Part shown: piece by piece, positions 38,547 to 46,810 of the stretch
How the letters are laid out: every line of letters begins with the position of its first letter
Position numbering within the stretch: the first letter of the stretch is position 1
Origin: Nocardiopsis kunsanensis DSM 44524
GTDB lineage: Bacteria > Actinomycetota > Actinomycetes > Streptosporangiales > Streptosporangiaceae
Length of the DNA: 64,000 nucleotides
Direction of reading: 5' to 3'
NCBI RefSeq assembly: GCF_000340965.1
Contig: NZ_ANAY01000006.1
Location: 124,001-188,000 of the forward strand
Position numbers and translations under genes: made by a program
The notes under the pieces: model-generated
Told to the model about the DNA's origin: nothing
What the model saw: only the letters and a program-made list of their open reading frames with translations
Databases searched by the model: none

Positions 38547-39044
38547 CTAGTCCCGGGTGTCGTCGATCTCGAACCAGGCCACGTGGGTGGCGTCGCTGTC
38601 GTACTCGCCGCTGCGGGTGGCGCAGCTGTCGACGATGAGCTTGCCGCGGCCGAAGTCCCCGCTGTCGTCGCGGGTGTGGCCGTCGGCGTCGGTCTCGCGT
38701 TCGCCCTGGTCGGCCACTGCCACACGCAGACGGGCACCGTCGGAGCGGATGAACAGGGTCATGACCCCGCCGCTCTGCCCCGAGCGCGAGTGCAGGAGGG
38801 CGTTGGTGGCCACCTCGCTGACGGCCAGTTCCGAGTCGTCGAGGGAGCTCTCGCTGTGGCCCATGCCGCCGAGGAACTCGCGCACCCGGGCACGGATCGA
38901 GCGCACGGCCGTCAGGTTGCCCGCGCAGCTCCACACCGTGTGGTCGGTGGAACCACCGGTGAGGTCGCCCGTGTCGATCGTGGGCGTGGCCCCTGCCGTG
39001 CCGTCCGCGGGCACATATTCCCGGAGTTGCCTCGCCTCAGCCAT
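38547..39044 (-). CDS. Anti-sigma-type ATP-binding protein (HATPase_c)
   Basis: 165 residues with GHKL ATPase motifs: N box ELAVSEVATNALLHS, G1 VADQGE and G2 FGRGKLIVDSCA. Single-domain proteins of this kind act as anti-sigma factors or serine kinases of anti-sigma antagonists (SpoIIAB/RsbW group), abundant in actinomycetes. The ATG at 39044 follows GGAGTG by 5 bases. No cognate sigma factor or antagonist is adjacent. Convergent with the truncated AMP-binding gene. Confidence 0.82.
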   Translation of the reverse strand: MAEARQLREYVPADGTAGATPTIDTGDLTGGSTDHTVWSCAGNLTAVRSIRARVREFLGGMGHSESSLDDSELAVSEVATNALLHSRSGQSGGVMTLFIRSDGARLRVAVADQGERETDADGHTRDDSGDFGRGKLIVDSCATRSGEYDSDATHVAWFEIDDTRD

Positions 39045-39276
39045 CCGGTCACTCCAATCACCCGCGTCGGGCGCGCGGGTCGCGCCGTCTGCCACTCACC
39101 CTAGACAAGGGTCTACTGCCCCAAGCACAGCACACCGGGGTTGGCGCCACCCGACCCGGGCCACAAAGTCCCGTTCCGTGTCCTCCCCGATGTCCACCAA
39201 GGAACCAGCCTAGGCCCCAGGGTTGCGCATGTGATGTGTAACACCTTGTTAATCCACGCCCGATCGGCCGATTCCC

Positions 39277-39317
39277 CTGACAGCGTCGACAACAGGAACG
39301 ATAATCGTTTTCGTATT
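39277..39317 (+). promoter_or_regulatory. Promoter with overlapping Fur-family-like operator
   Basis: CTGACA (39277-39282), a 17-base spacer and GATAAT (39300-39305) form the best sigma-70-type promoter in the window. Overlapping the -10 and start site is ACGATAATCGTTTTCGT (39298-39314), an imperfect palindrome (6 of 8 pairs) around AACGAT-A-ATCGTT. It matches 12 of 17 positions of an idealised Fur/Zur-type box (ATGAAAATGATTTTCAT). This placement would allow metal-dependent repression of the gene at 39337. Confidence 0.6.
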
Positions 39318-39336
39318 CGACGCTGGAAGGACCCCC

Positions 39337-40305
39337 ATGAAGATCGCGTTCGCGGGCAAGGGCGGTAGTGGCAAGACCACCCTGTCCGCCCTGTTCACCC
39401 GCTACCTGGCCGCACAGGGGCTGCCGGTCGTGGCCATCGACGCCGACATCAACCAGAATCTGGGCCACGCCCTCGGGCTCGGCCCCGACGAACTCGGCCG
39501 CATGCGCCCGCTCGGCACGAACCTGGCCGAGATCAAGGAGCTCCTGCGCGGGGACAACCCGCGCATCACCTCGGCCGGGGCCATGGTCAAAACCACCCCT
39601 CCCGGGAGGGGCTCACGCCTGCTGACCCTGGACGGCGACAACCCCGTCCACGCGCGCTTCGGCACACCTGCCGCCGGCGCCACGCTCATGGTCACCGGCC
39701 CCTTCTCCGAGAACGACCTGGGTGTGTCCTGCTACCACTCCAAGGTCGGGGCCGCCGAGATGTACCTCAACCACCTGGTCGACGGGGCCGGCGAGTACGT
39801 CGTCGTCGACATGACCGCGGGCGCCGACTCCTTCGCCTCGGGGCTCTTCACCAGGTTCGACGTGACCTTCCTGATCGCCGAACCCACCGTGCGCGGCGTC
39901 GGGGTGTACCGCCAGTACGCCGACCACGCCCGCGACCACGGCGTGTGCATCCGCGTCATCGGCAACAAGGTGCAGGACGAGTCGGACGTGGAGTTCCTGC
40001 GCGAGCACGTGGGCCAGGCCCTGGACGCGTACGTGACGCAGTCAGGGTTCGTGCGCGCGCTGGAGAAAGGACGCCTCCCCGACCTGTCCGCCTTGGAGGA
40101 GGACAACGTCAAGACCCTCGCGGGCATGCGCGACACGGTCGACGCCACCCCCAAGGACTGGGAACGCTTCACACGGCAGTCGGCCGAGTTCCACCTGCGC
40201 AACGCCCGGGCCTGGGCCAACGACGCCAAGGGCGCCGACCTGACCGCCCAGCTCGACCCGGATTTCCTCATGGGGCCTTCAGCGCTGGAAGGGCGGACAG
40301 GGTGA
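39337..40305 (+). CDS. CooC/ParA-like ATPase (deviant Walker A)
   Basis: 322 residues. The N terminus is MKIAFAGKGGSGKTTLSALF, with the signature Lys8 of deviant Walker A (SIMIBI) ATPases, then VVAIDADINQNLGHALG, VVVDMTAGADSFASGLFTRF and RVIGNKVQDESDVEFLRE. It is closest in style to CooC-type nickel-insertion and related maturation ATPases rather than to partition ParA; there is no parB or CO dehydrogenase gene in the window. GGAAGGA lies 6 bases before the ATG. A Fur-family-like box on its promoter supports a link to metal supply, still an inference. Confidence 0.75.
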   Translation: MKIAFAGKGGSGKTTLSALFTRYLAAQGLPVVAIDADINQNLGHALGLGPDELGRMRPLGTNLAEIKELLRGDNPRITSAGAMVKTTPPGRGSRLLTLDGDNPVHARFGTPAAGATLMVTGPFSENDLGVSCYHSKVGAAEMYLNHLVDGAGEYVVVDMTAGADSFASGLFTRFDVTFLIAEPTVRGVGVYRQYADHARDHGVCIRVIGNKVQDESDVEFLREHVGQALDAYVTQSGFVRALEKGRLPDLSALEEDNVKTLAGMRDTVDATPKDWERFTRQSAEFHLRNARAWANDAKGADLTAQLDPDFLMGPSALEGRTG

Positions 40306-40312
40306 GCCCAGA

Positions 40313-40371
40313 GGTGCCGCCGAGTGGTGGCCCACGGGGTGGACACCACGTTCCCGCCGCTCGGCGGCACC
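40313..40371 (+). terminator. Terminator after the CooC-like ATPase gene
   Basis: 12-bp perfect arms GGTGCCGCCGAG and CTCGGCGGCACC enclose a further TGGTG/CACCA pair. Confidence 0.75.
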
Positions 40372-40389
40372 GGTCGGGACACGGCCCCG

Positions 40390-40775
40390 CCCCGCCACAG
40401 CGGGTCGGGAACGGGCCCGGGGCGCGGCGCCGTACACACACGGACACGTGTTGGCGCACCGCGCTCGGGGCCTTCCGGTACCGTCCCGTTGCTCCGGGAT
40501 CACCCAGCGCTCCGGTCTCCTCGTGCACGGCCCGCACGGTCCCGGCGAGGGTACTGCCCCGGTCGCGTCCGGGGCCACGGCCTCGGCCCCGGTCCCTGCG
40601 ACTGCCAGGGCGCGGTCCAGATGCAGGAGAGCCCGGCCTCGATGAGTTGCCGGCCCTGGCCTCCTCCTCCGGACGCGCCGCAGGCACCGAGGGCGCCGGC
40701 CGGCGCTACGGCGCTCCCCGAAGCTCCGACGGACCGGAGGAACTGTCGGCGTTCCGTTGAACCGAGGTGGGACAC
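40390..40775 (-). pseudogene. Decayed Tat-lipoprotein gene (probable)
   Basis: A GTG at 40775 with a perfect AAGGAG 6 bases upstream opens a convincing export signal: STERRQFLRSVGASGSAV (twin arginine) then a lipobox-like GALGAC. After about 55 codons the frame loses G/C bias in the third position and becomes Arg/Pro-rich, stopping at 40500. Another frame (GSTLAGTVRAVHEETGALGD and on) has better codon bias for a further 45 codons. This suggests one or more frameshifts in a former secreted lipoprotein. Alternatively only the signal is real and the rest is noise. Confidence 0.45.
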
Positions 40776-40830
40776 GTTCGCTCCTTGTGCGGGGAAGGCC
40801 CCGAGGAGAGCCGGCACAACAGCACCCTGG

Positions 40831-40854
40831 ACATATGACGTCTGATGTCTGATG
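40831..40854 (-). promoter_or_regulatory. GACGTC-centred palindrome upstream of the lipoprotein remnant
   Basis: ACATATGACGTCTGATGT is an 18-base imperfect palindrome centred on GACGTC, and CTGATG is repeated just after it. It lies 56-79 bases upstream of the GTG at 40775. GntR-type regulators bind sites of this general kind; the regulator is unknown. Confidence 0.4.
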
Positions 40855-40906
40855 CCCCCGCCTCGCCCCAGTCCGCAGGAGGCATCAGTGGTGAGAAAGC
40901 ACGCAC

Positions 40907-41000
40907 ACCGGCGCGCCGCCAGGCAGCCACGAGGCGCGCCGGTTCCTGCAGCCCGAGGCTGTAGGAATCCCCGGGTTTCACCCCGGGGAGGGCGTCGAGA
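40907..41000 (+). ncRNA. Possible TnpB-element right end / omega-RNA remnant
   Basis: Three consecutive hairpins: ACCGGCGCGCC-N15-GGCGCGCCGGT (40907-40943), TCCTGCAGC-N5-GCTGTAGGA with one G-U pair (40945-40967), and CCCCGGG-N5-CCCGGGG in the context GGAATCCCCGGG / CCCCGGGGAGGGCGTC (to about 40995). The last context is, from memory, the typical right end of actinobacterial IS200/IS605 TnpB elements, where the 3' end of the guide RNA is encoded. No tnpB or tnpA gene is present. A plain terminator for the convergent acetyltransferase gene is the main alternative. Confidence 0.5.
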
Positions 41001-41072
41001 ACACAGCACCTTCGCCAGGTTCAACTCCGCCCGGCTCGGTGAGAACTGCTGACGGGTACGCGGGTGGCCGGC

Positions 41073-41915
41073 TCAGAACAGGACGGACATGACCTCGCCG
41101 ACCTGGCGGAACCCGACCCTTTCGTAGGTGGCGCGGGCGGCGAGGTTGAAATCGTTGACGTAGAGCGTGACGCGGGGTGCGATCTCGGCGAGGGCGTACT
41201 CGACGACGGCGGCCATGCCGGCGCTGGAGTGGCCGCGCCCGCGCAGATCGGGGTGGACCCACACGCCCTGGATCTGGCAGGCGTGGGGGGTGACGGCACC
41301 GATCTCGGCCTTGAACACGACCCGGCCGTCCTCGATACGGGCGAGTGCGCGGCCGGTGCGCACGAGTTCGGCCACACGGGCGCGGTAGAGGGAGCCCCCG
41401 TCGCCGGAGTCCGGCGGTACCCCGACCTCCTCGGTGAACATGGCGACACAGGCCGGAACGATGGTGTCCAGTTCGGAGGGCCGGACGCGACGCACGAGCG
41501 GGTCGGCGGGGACGGCCGGAGCGTGGTCGATCTCCAGTACGGGTTGGCTGGCACGGATGGCGCGGGCCGGGCCCCAGGCGGGGGTGACCTGGTTCCAGAA
41601 GTCGCTGACGGCCTCGACCGGTCCGACGATGGAGGAACAGCGGCGGCCGCGCCACTTGGCGTGGTCGGCGAAGCTGCGTACGGCCGAGGGCCCGGCGTTG
41701 ACGGGGACGAGGTTGGCCCCGGAGTAGCACAGGGCGGTGAGGCGGCCGCCCTCGACGTGGCCCCACACCTCGGTACCGACGGAGTTGGGTCCGAGGCCGG
41801 TCGTCATCAGACGCGAGGTGACGAAGACGTTGCCGACGGGGTCGGTGTCGAGCAGCGCGCGGACGGCTTCACGGTCGTGTTCGCCGAGGATCCGTACCGG
41901 TGAGGTCCGCAACAT
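41073..41915 (-). CDS. GNAT-family acetyltransferase with DUF4081-type N domain
   Basis: 280 residues. The N-terminal half (REAVRALLDTDPVGNVFVTSRL, GTEVWGHVEGGRLTALCYSG) matches the domain found ahead of GNAT modules in actinobacteria. The C-terminal GNAT part has CQIQGVWVHPDLRGRGHSSAG (acetyl-CoA-binding loop) and LYVNDFNLAARATYERVGF. Acceptor unknown. The ATG at 41915 follows AGGAGAGG. Homologues commonly sit near the ispG/rseP/dxr region in actinomycetes, which is 8 kb away here. Confidence 0.85.
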   Translation of the reverse strand: MLRTSPVRILGEHDREAVRALLDTDPVGNVFVTSRLMTTGLGPNSVGTEVWGHVEGGRLTALCYSGANLVPVNAGPSAVRSFADHAKWRGRRCSSIVGPVEAVSDFWNQVTPAWGPARAIRASQPVLEIDHAPAVPADPLVRRVRPSELDTIVPACVAMFTEEVGVPPDSGDGGSLYRARVAELVRTGRALARIEDGRVVFKAEIGAVTPHACQIQGVWVHPDLRGRGHSSAGMAAVVEYALAEIAPRVTLYVNDFNLAARATYERVGFRQVGEVMSVLF

Positions 41916-42008
41916 CGCCTCTCCTGCTCGTGCCTTCCGCGGTGCCGGACGGCTGTCGCTGTGCGAACGGTCTACGTAGTTCGCACCAGTTACAGCGTAT
42001 TCCACCGG

Positions 42009-43628
42009 TTACTCACCCCCGTCAGGGTGCCCGCGACCGAGGCTCCCGGCCCGGTCGGGCAGGTCCTGCGTTGCGCTCCGGGTGTTGCGGGGCTCGGGCG
42101 CGGGCGGGGCCTGGCAGAGGGCGTCGTACTCGCCTCCGGTGCGTTCGGGCAGGGAACCGTCGCGCAGGTAGCCGGTGACGATCCCGTCGACGCAGGGGTT
42201 GCCGCCGAAGGAGACGGCGTGGGTGCTGCCGCTCTTCTCGACGGTGAGCGAGGCGCCGGGCATGTGGGCGCGCAGGTTCTGGGCGCCGTGGAGCGGGGTG
42301 GCTCCGTCACCGGTCGCGTGCACCAGCAGGGCCCCGCCCTCGTAGGCGGGTCCGTGCCCGGGACCGTCACCGAGTTGGTACCACTCACCGGAGTCGGCCG
42401 ACCAGGACGCACACGCCGCGTTGTACCAGATGTTGTTCCACCCGATGAACGGCGCTTCCCCGTGGGCCTGTCGTCCGGCGCTCTCCCAGACCTCGCGGCC
42501 GGAGGGCCAGTGGGAGTCGGTGCACTGGACAGCGTTGTAGCCGCCGCGGTTCCGGTCGTCCTCGGGCCCCTCCCCCGTCTCGGTGTCGAGCGCGACCAGC
42601 GCGGAGGGGTCGCCGTCGACGATCCGGTCGGCGAGTGCGGCGCCCACGACGGGCCAGGCCCGGTCGGTGTAGGCGACGGTGACGGAGAGGTTCTCCAGTT
42701 CGGTGGGGCCGACGGTGCCTTCCAGTGGTTCTTCGCGCAGTTCCTCGCGCAGGCGGTGGTAGGCGCGGGCGACCTCCTGCGCGCTGCTGCCGAGGCCGAA
42801 GGTGTCGTCGTGGCGAGCCACCCAGTCGAAGAAGTTGTCGGCGGCACGCTCGATCGCGCGGCTCTGGGCGAGGTTGCTCTCGTACCAGGGGGTGTCGGGG
42901 TCGACGACGCTGTCGAGCACCAGTCGGTCGACGCTCTCGGGGAAGAGGGAGGAGAAGACGGCCCCGAGGTAGGTTCCGTAGGAGTAGCCGAGGTAGTCGA
43001 CGCTCTCCAGCCCGAGGGCGGCACGCAGGGCGTCCATGTCACGGGCGGTGTCGACGGTGCTCATGTGGTCCAGGAGACGGCCGGTGTTGTCGGCGCACGC
43101 TTGGGCGTAGGATTCGGCCTCCTGCCAGAGGGCACCGGTGTCTCCGGGGGTCTCGGGTATCGAGGGGGTCCGGACGGACTCGAAGGCCGAGGGATCGCAC
43201 TCGACGGCGGGGACGGAGGCACCGCTCCCGCGCGGGTCGAAGCCGACAACGGCGTAGTCCCTGCGCAGGTCCTCGGGCAGTCCCTGGTGGGTGCGGGTGG
43301 CCAGGCCCCGGCCCGGACTTCCGGGGCCGCCGGGGTTGACCAGGAGGGTGCGTTCGGCCTCACCGCCGGTGGAGGCACGGGCGAGGGCGAGCTCGACGGT
43401 CTCCCCGTCCGTGTTCCCCCCGCGGTCGTGGTCCAAGGGCAGGACGAGAGTGGCGCACTCGAGGGTCTCCTCCCCCACCGGCAGGAGGTCCTCGCACTCC
43501 TGCCAGCGGAGGTCGCGGTGGTCGCTCCGGAAGGCGGGTGCCGCATCGGCCGTCTGTACGGGCAGCACGGTCACCACCGGTGTCAGGAGCGCCCCCGCCG
43601 TGGCGGCCGCCCAGGTTCGTGTACGCAC
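42009..43628 (-). CDS. Secreted alpha/beta hydrolase, tripeptidyl aminopeptidase type (S33)
   Basis: 539 residues with an N-terminal signal peptide (about 1-30, cut near TADAAPA). LLVNPGGPGSPGRG is the oxyanion region, GYSYGTYLG (Ser216) the nucleophile elbow, and GDGATPLHGAQNLRAHMPGASL and GSTHAV mark the acid and His. This matches Streptomyces secreted mycelial proteases (Slp/Tap group) that remove N-terminal tripeptides. The GTG at 43628 follows GGGGGAG. Divergent from the Lrp gene. Confidence 0.88.
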   Translation of the reverse strand: MRTRTWAAATAGALLTPVVTVLPVQTADAAPAFRSDHRDLRWQECEDLLPVGEETLECATLVLPLDHDRGGNTDGETVELALARASTGGEAERTLLVNPGGPGSPGRGLATRTHQGLPEDLRRDYAVVGFDPRGSGASVPAVECDPSAFESVRTPSIPETPGDTGALWQEAESYAQACADNTGRLLDHMSTVDTARDMDALRAALGLESVDYLGYSYGTYLGAVFSSLFPESVDRLVLDSVVDPDTPWYESNLAQSRAIERAADNFFDWVARHDDTFGLGSSAQEVARAYHRLREELREEPLEGTVGPTELENLSVTVAYTDRAWPVVGAALADRIVDGDPSALVALDTETGEGPEDDRNRGGYNAVQCTDSHWPSGREVWESAGRQAHGEAPFIGWNNIWYNAACASWSADSGEWYQLGDGPGHGPAYEGGALLVHATGDGATPLHGAQNLRAHMPGASLTVEKSGSTHAVSFGGNPCVDGIVTGYLRDGSLPERTGGEYDALCQAPPAPEPRNTRSATQDLPDRAGSLGRGHPDGGE

Positions 43629-43767
43629 TCGCCGTCTCCCCCTCTTCGAAAGCCCCGAGCATTGTTTCCCTTACCGTGTGTAATCAACAGAAGCGACACG
43701 GGGCCCGGCACGGCAGGCACCGGTAGCATGGCCCCGGAACACAGCAGGCCTGGGAAAAAGGGGCAGC

Positions 43768-44226
43768 ATGCGGCTGGATCGTGTCGATGAGCGCATCATC
43801 GCGATACTCGGCGCGGACGCGCGGATGAGCTTCTCCGAGATCGGCGCCGAGGTCGGCCTGAGCCCTTCCGCCGTCAAACGGCGCGTCGACCGCCTCATGG
43901 AGTCCGGGGCCGTACGCGGCTTCACCGTCGTCGTCGAACCCCACGCCATCGGGTGGACCACCGAGGCCTTCATCGAGCTGTACTGCCGGGCGCGCACCTC
44001 ACCGGGCGAGATCCGTGACGGTCTCACCGGTTACCCCGAGATCACCTCGGCGTGCACCGTCACCGGCGAGGCCGACGCCCTCGTGCAGGTACGCGCCCGC
44101 GACACCCAGCATCTGGAGGACGTCATCGAGCGCATCGGCGCCGAGCCCTTCGTGGTGCGTACCAAGAGCACGCTGGTGCTGTCCCGGCTCGTGGATCAGC
44201 CGGTCCTGTCGGGGTCGGCCGACTGA
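43768..44226 (+). CDS. Lrp/AsnC-family transcriptional regulator
   Basis: 152 residues: helix-turn-helix at 1-50 (RLDRVDERIIAILGADARMS, FSEIGAEVGLSPSAVKRRVD) and a C-terminal RAM ligand-binding domain (VTGEADALVQVRARDTQHLEDVIE). Lrp/AsnC proteins sense amino acids and often control adjacent catabolic or transport genes. The DavB/DavA-like pair and amino-acid permease close by are likely targets. AAGGGG lies before the ATG. It is followed 96 bases later by the HAD gene on the same strand. Confidence 0.92.
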   Translation: MRLDRVDERIIAILGADARMSFSEIGAEVGLSPSAVKRRVDRLMESGAVRGFTVVVEPHAIGWTTEAFIELYCRARTSPGEIRDGLTGYPEITSACTVTGEADALVQVRARDTQHLEDVIERIGAEPFVVRTKSTLVLSRLVDQPVLSGSAD

Positions 44227-44322
44227 CCGGATCGTCCTGAGAGCGTCTTCCTGGAGAGGCGGATTCCGCCGTGCGGGTAAGCACATCCACGACCCGCAAG
44301 CGGCTGAAGAGGAAGCGCAACC

Positions 44323-45036
44323 ATGGCCGAGGCACCTGACATCGTGGCCTTCGATGTCCTCGGGACGATCGTCGACTGGCACACCGGCGTCACCGAGCAC
44401 CTACGGGAGACGTTCGCACGCCGGGACCTTGACACCGACCCGGCCGCGTTCGCCGTCGCGTGGCGGGGCCGGTACTTGCCCGCTCTGCGGAGGGTCAACG
44501 ACGGGAACCGCCCATGGGCCTCTCTGGACACTCTGCACCGGGAATCTCTCGACGCCCTGCTTGACGAACACGGCATCGGGTCCCGGCTCGACGAGTCCGA
44601 CCGGAGGCGGCTGGTGGGAACTTGGCACCGGCTTCCCGCCTGGCCCGACAGCGCTGAGTTGATCACCCGGTTGAAGCGCCGCTCCACCGTTGTCGCGCTC
44701 TCCAACGGCAGCTTCGCACTCCTGGTGTCCCTCGCCAAGGCGGCCGGTCTCCCGTTCGACGGCATCATCTCGGCGGAGTTCACCCATACCTACAAGCCCG
44801 CCCCCGAGCCCTACGCCAAAGCGGCCGAACTGCTGGAGGTGGACCCGGGCGAGATCCTGCTCGTGGCGGCCCACGGCTGGGATCTCGCCGGGGCCGCCTC
44901 CGCGGGCCTGCGCACAGCTTTCCTCGAACGCCCGGACGAGTACGGGCCCGGCGAGCGGACCGAACGGTCCACGGACGCAACGTGCGGCCTCGCCGCCGCA
45001 TCCGCTGCGGAACTGGCCCGTCGGCTGGGTTGCTGA
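44323..45036 (+). CDS. HAD hydrolase, haloacid dehalogenase type II-like
   Basis: 237 residues. The nucleophile Asp10 is in VAFDVLGTIVDW, followed by ALSNGSFALL (motif 2), YKPAPEPYAKA (motif 3 Lys) and LVAAHGWDLAGAASAGLRTAF (motif 4), the pattern of (S)-2-haloacid dehalogenases. Many genomic members have other or unknown substrates. It is probably cotranscribed with the Lrp gene and converges on davB (22-base gap). Confidence 0.85.
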   Translation: MAEAPDIVAFDVLGTIVDWHTGVTEHLRETFARRDLDTDPAAFAVAWRGRYLPALRRVNDGNRPWASLDTLHRESLDALLDEHGIGSRLDESDRRRLVGTWHRLPAWPDSAELITRLKRRSTVVALSNGSFALLVSLAKAAGLPFDGIISAEFTHTYKPAPEPYAKAAELLEVDPGEILLVAAHGWDLAGAASAGLRTAFLERPDEYGPGERTERSTDATCGLAAASAAELARRLGC

Positions 45037-45058
45037 GGACCCCGGTCCACTCATGGCC

Positions 45059-46777
45059 TCAGTTCTCCGGCAGGGCCACCGGTGCGAGGGCGTCGAACTC
45101 GTCGCCGGGCCCCGGGTTGGCGGGATCGGTGGAGCCGCCGAGGTGGTTCATCACCCCCCACACCGCATTGAGCGCCGTCTGTACGGCGCCCTCGGCCCAG
45201 CCGGCGGTCCACGACACGTCGTCCCCGGCCAGGAACAGGCCGCGGTGGCGCGGTTCCAGGTCGCGCTGGACGAAGTGGGTGAACAGGCGCCGCTGGTACC
45301 GGTAGTGGCCCGGGAGGTTGGCCTTGAACGCACCCAGGAAGTAGGGCTCGTCCTCCCACGAGACGGTGACGGGGTCCCCGGTGATGTGGGACCGGATGTC
45401 CACGCCCGGGTAGATCTTGGCCAGCGAGGAGAGCATGACCTCCAGGCGTTCCCCGGCCGACAGCGGCAGCCATTTCAGGGAGTCGTCGCACCAGGTGTAG
45501 GACAGGCAGATCGCCGCCGGGCCGTCCGGGTCGGGGCCCTCCAGGAGGTAGGTGCCGCGGGTCATCCGGTCGGTCAGGGTCATACTCATGGTGTCGCGGC
45601 CCGTGTCCGGGTCCTTGTCCCGCCAGAACGCCCGGTCGACCGGGACGAAGAGCTTGGCCGACTCCATGTAGTGGGTGCGTTCGACGGCGCTCCAGTGGTC
45701 GATGGGGAGCAGGTCCTCGTCGGCCTCGATCTTGGCGAGCAGCATCCAGCTCTGCGCGGTGAAGACGGCGGAGCGGTAGGTGCGGGTGGAGCCGGAGGCG
45801 TCGGTGACGGTGATGTTGCCGGACGGGTCCCCCTGGGCGTGGGTGCGGCGCAGCGCGGTCACCGCCGGGCGCGGGCCGTCCGGGTACAGGGTCTCGAGCG
45901 AGGTGCCCGGGGCCCAGTGCACGGTCTTGTCGGGGGCCAGGCTCCACAACCGCTCGGGCAGGCGCTGGACACCGCCGACGACGCTGCGGTGGTCGTCGTC
46001 GGCGCCCGTGTAGGTGATGCGCAGGATCTCCAGGATCGAGTTCGGGAAGTCGGTGTCCCACCCGCCTGTGCCGAACCCGACCTGGCCGAAGATCTCCCGC
46101 AGCCGGAAGGAGGAGGCGAATCCGGGTGCCTGGCAGAGGAAACCGTAGAAGGTCTGGTCGTCGAGGCGTTCCACGACCCGGTTCCAGATCTGCTTCTGGG
46201 TGGCCGTGTCCCGGTCCCGGACGGCCTGCTGCATACGGGTGTGCTCGACGCCCTCCAGCGCCTCGTCCCAGGCCCGGGCCACCTCGCGGTAGATCTCGGG
46301 CAGGTCGTCGAGGCCGGTGGCGTAGTGCGAGCGCCCCTTGAGGTCGACCACGGTGCTGGGCGCTGCGGGCGACAGGGGGTTGGGGAAGGGCTCGGTCTCC
46401 AGGCCGACCGTGTCGAGGTAGTGCTGGAAGGCGGCCGAGGACGGCGGGAAGCGCATCGCCCCCATCTCGGCGACGACCTCGTCGGGGGCGCCCGGGAAGT
46501 GCTCGCTGCGCAGGCGCCCGCCGATGCGGTCGGCCTCGTACACGACGGGGCGCAGGCCCATCCGCAGGAGCTCGAAGGCGGTGACGATCCCGGCCAGCCC
46601 GCCGCCGATGACGGCGATCTCGGTGCCGTGCTCGGTCGCGGGTACCTGGCCGAGCCCGGCCGGGTGGGACAGGAAGCGGTCGTAGGCGAACGGGAAGTCG
46701 GGGCCGTTCATGGTGAGCGGGGCGTTGCCCCCGGCCTCGTTCCCGACGGGGACGGACGTGGGCACGGCAGAGGTCAT
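45059..46777 (-). CDS. davB: Flavin-dependent amino-acid 2-monooxygenase (lysine 2-monooxygenase DavB-like)
   Basis: 572 residues. The FAD site is EIAVIGGGLAGIVTAFELL (about 53-71) with YEADRIGGRLR (80-90). Stretches such as GPDFPFAYDRFLSHPAGLG, GQVGFGTGGWDTDFPNSILE and LFLAGDDVSWTAGWAEGAVQ correspond closely to Pseudomonas lysine 2-monooxygenase as I remember it. The enzyme would turn an L-amino acid into the amide one carbon shorter plus CO2. Lysine (to 5-aminovaleramide) is the best-known substrate; arginine 2-monooxygenase, described in Streptomyces, is the main alternative. GGAGGAGGAG precedes the ATG. davA lies 33 bases upstream. Confidence 0.82.
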   Translation of the reverse strand: MTSAVPTSVPVGNEAGGNAPLTMNGPDFPFAYDRFLSHPAGLGQVPATEHGTEIAVIGGGLAGIVTAFELLRMGLRPVVYEADRIGGRLRSEHFPGAPDEVVAEMGAMRFPPSSAAFQHYLDTVGLETEPFPNPLSPAAPSTVVDLKGRSHYATGLDDLPEIYREVARAWDEALEGVEHTRMQQAVRDRDTATQKQIWNRVVERLDDQTFYGFLCQAPGFASSFRLREIFGQVGFGTGGWDTDFPNSILEILRITYTGADDDHRSVVGGVQRLPERLWSLAPDKTVHWAPGTSLETLYPDGPRPAVTALRRTHAQGDPSGNITVTDASGSTRTYRSAVFTAQSWMLLAKIEADEDLLPIDHWSAVERTHYMESAKLFVPVDRAFWRDKDPDTGRDTMSMTLTDRMTRGTYLLEGPDPDGPAAICLSYTWCDDSLKWLPLSAGERLEVMLSSLAKIYPGVDIRSHITGDPVTVSWEDEPYFLGAFKANLPGHYRYQRRLFTHFVQRDLEPRHRGLFLAGDDVSWTAGWAEGAVQTALNAVWGVMNHLGGSTDPANPGPGDEFDALAPVALPEN

Positions 46778-46810
46778 GGTCTCCTCCTCCGGGTGAGGGG
46801 CGGTGCGGGC

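Noticed and set aside
39337..40305. Chromosome-partition ParA
   Set aside because: No parB or parS nearby, and the sequence style is closer to CooC-type maturation ATPases.
40888..41052. Arg-rich frame starting GTG after AGGAGG, running through the three hairpins
   Set aside because: The hairpins and IS-right-end-like context explain the sequence better, and the peptide has no recognisable TnpB C-terminal motif.
44227..44322. Riboswitch between the Lrp and HAD genes
   Set aside because: Only a weak GCGGGT/ACCCGC stem is visible; no known riboswitch core motif.
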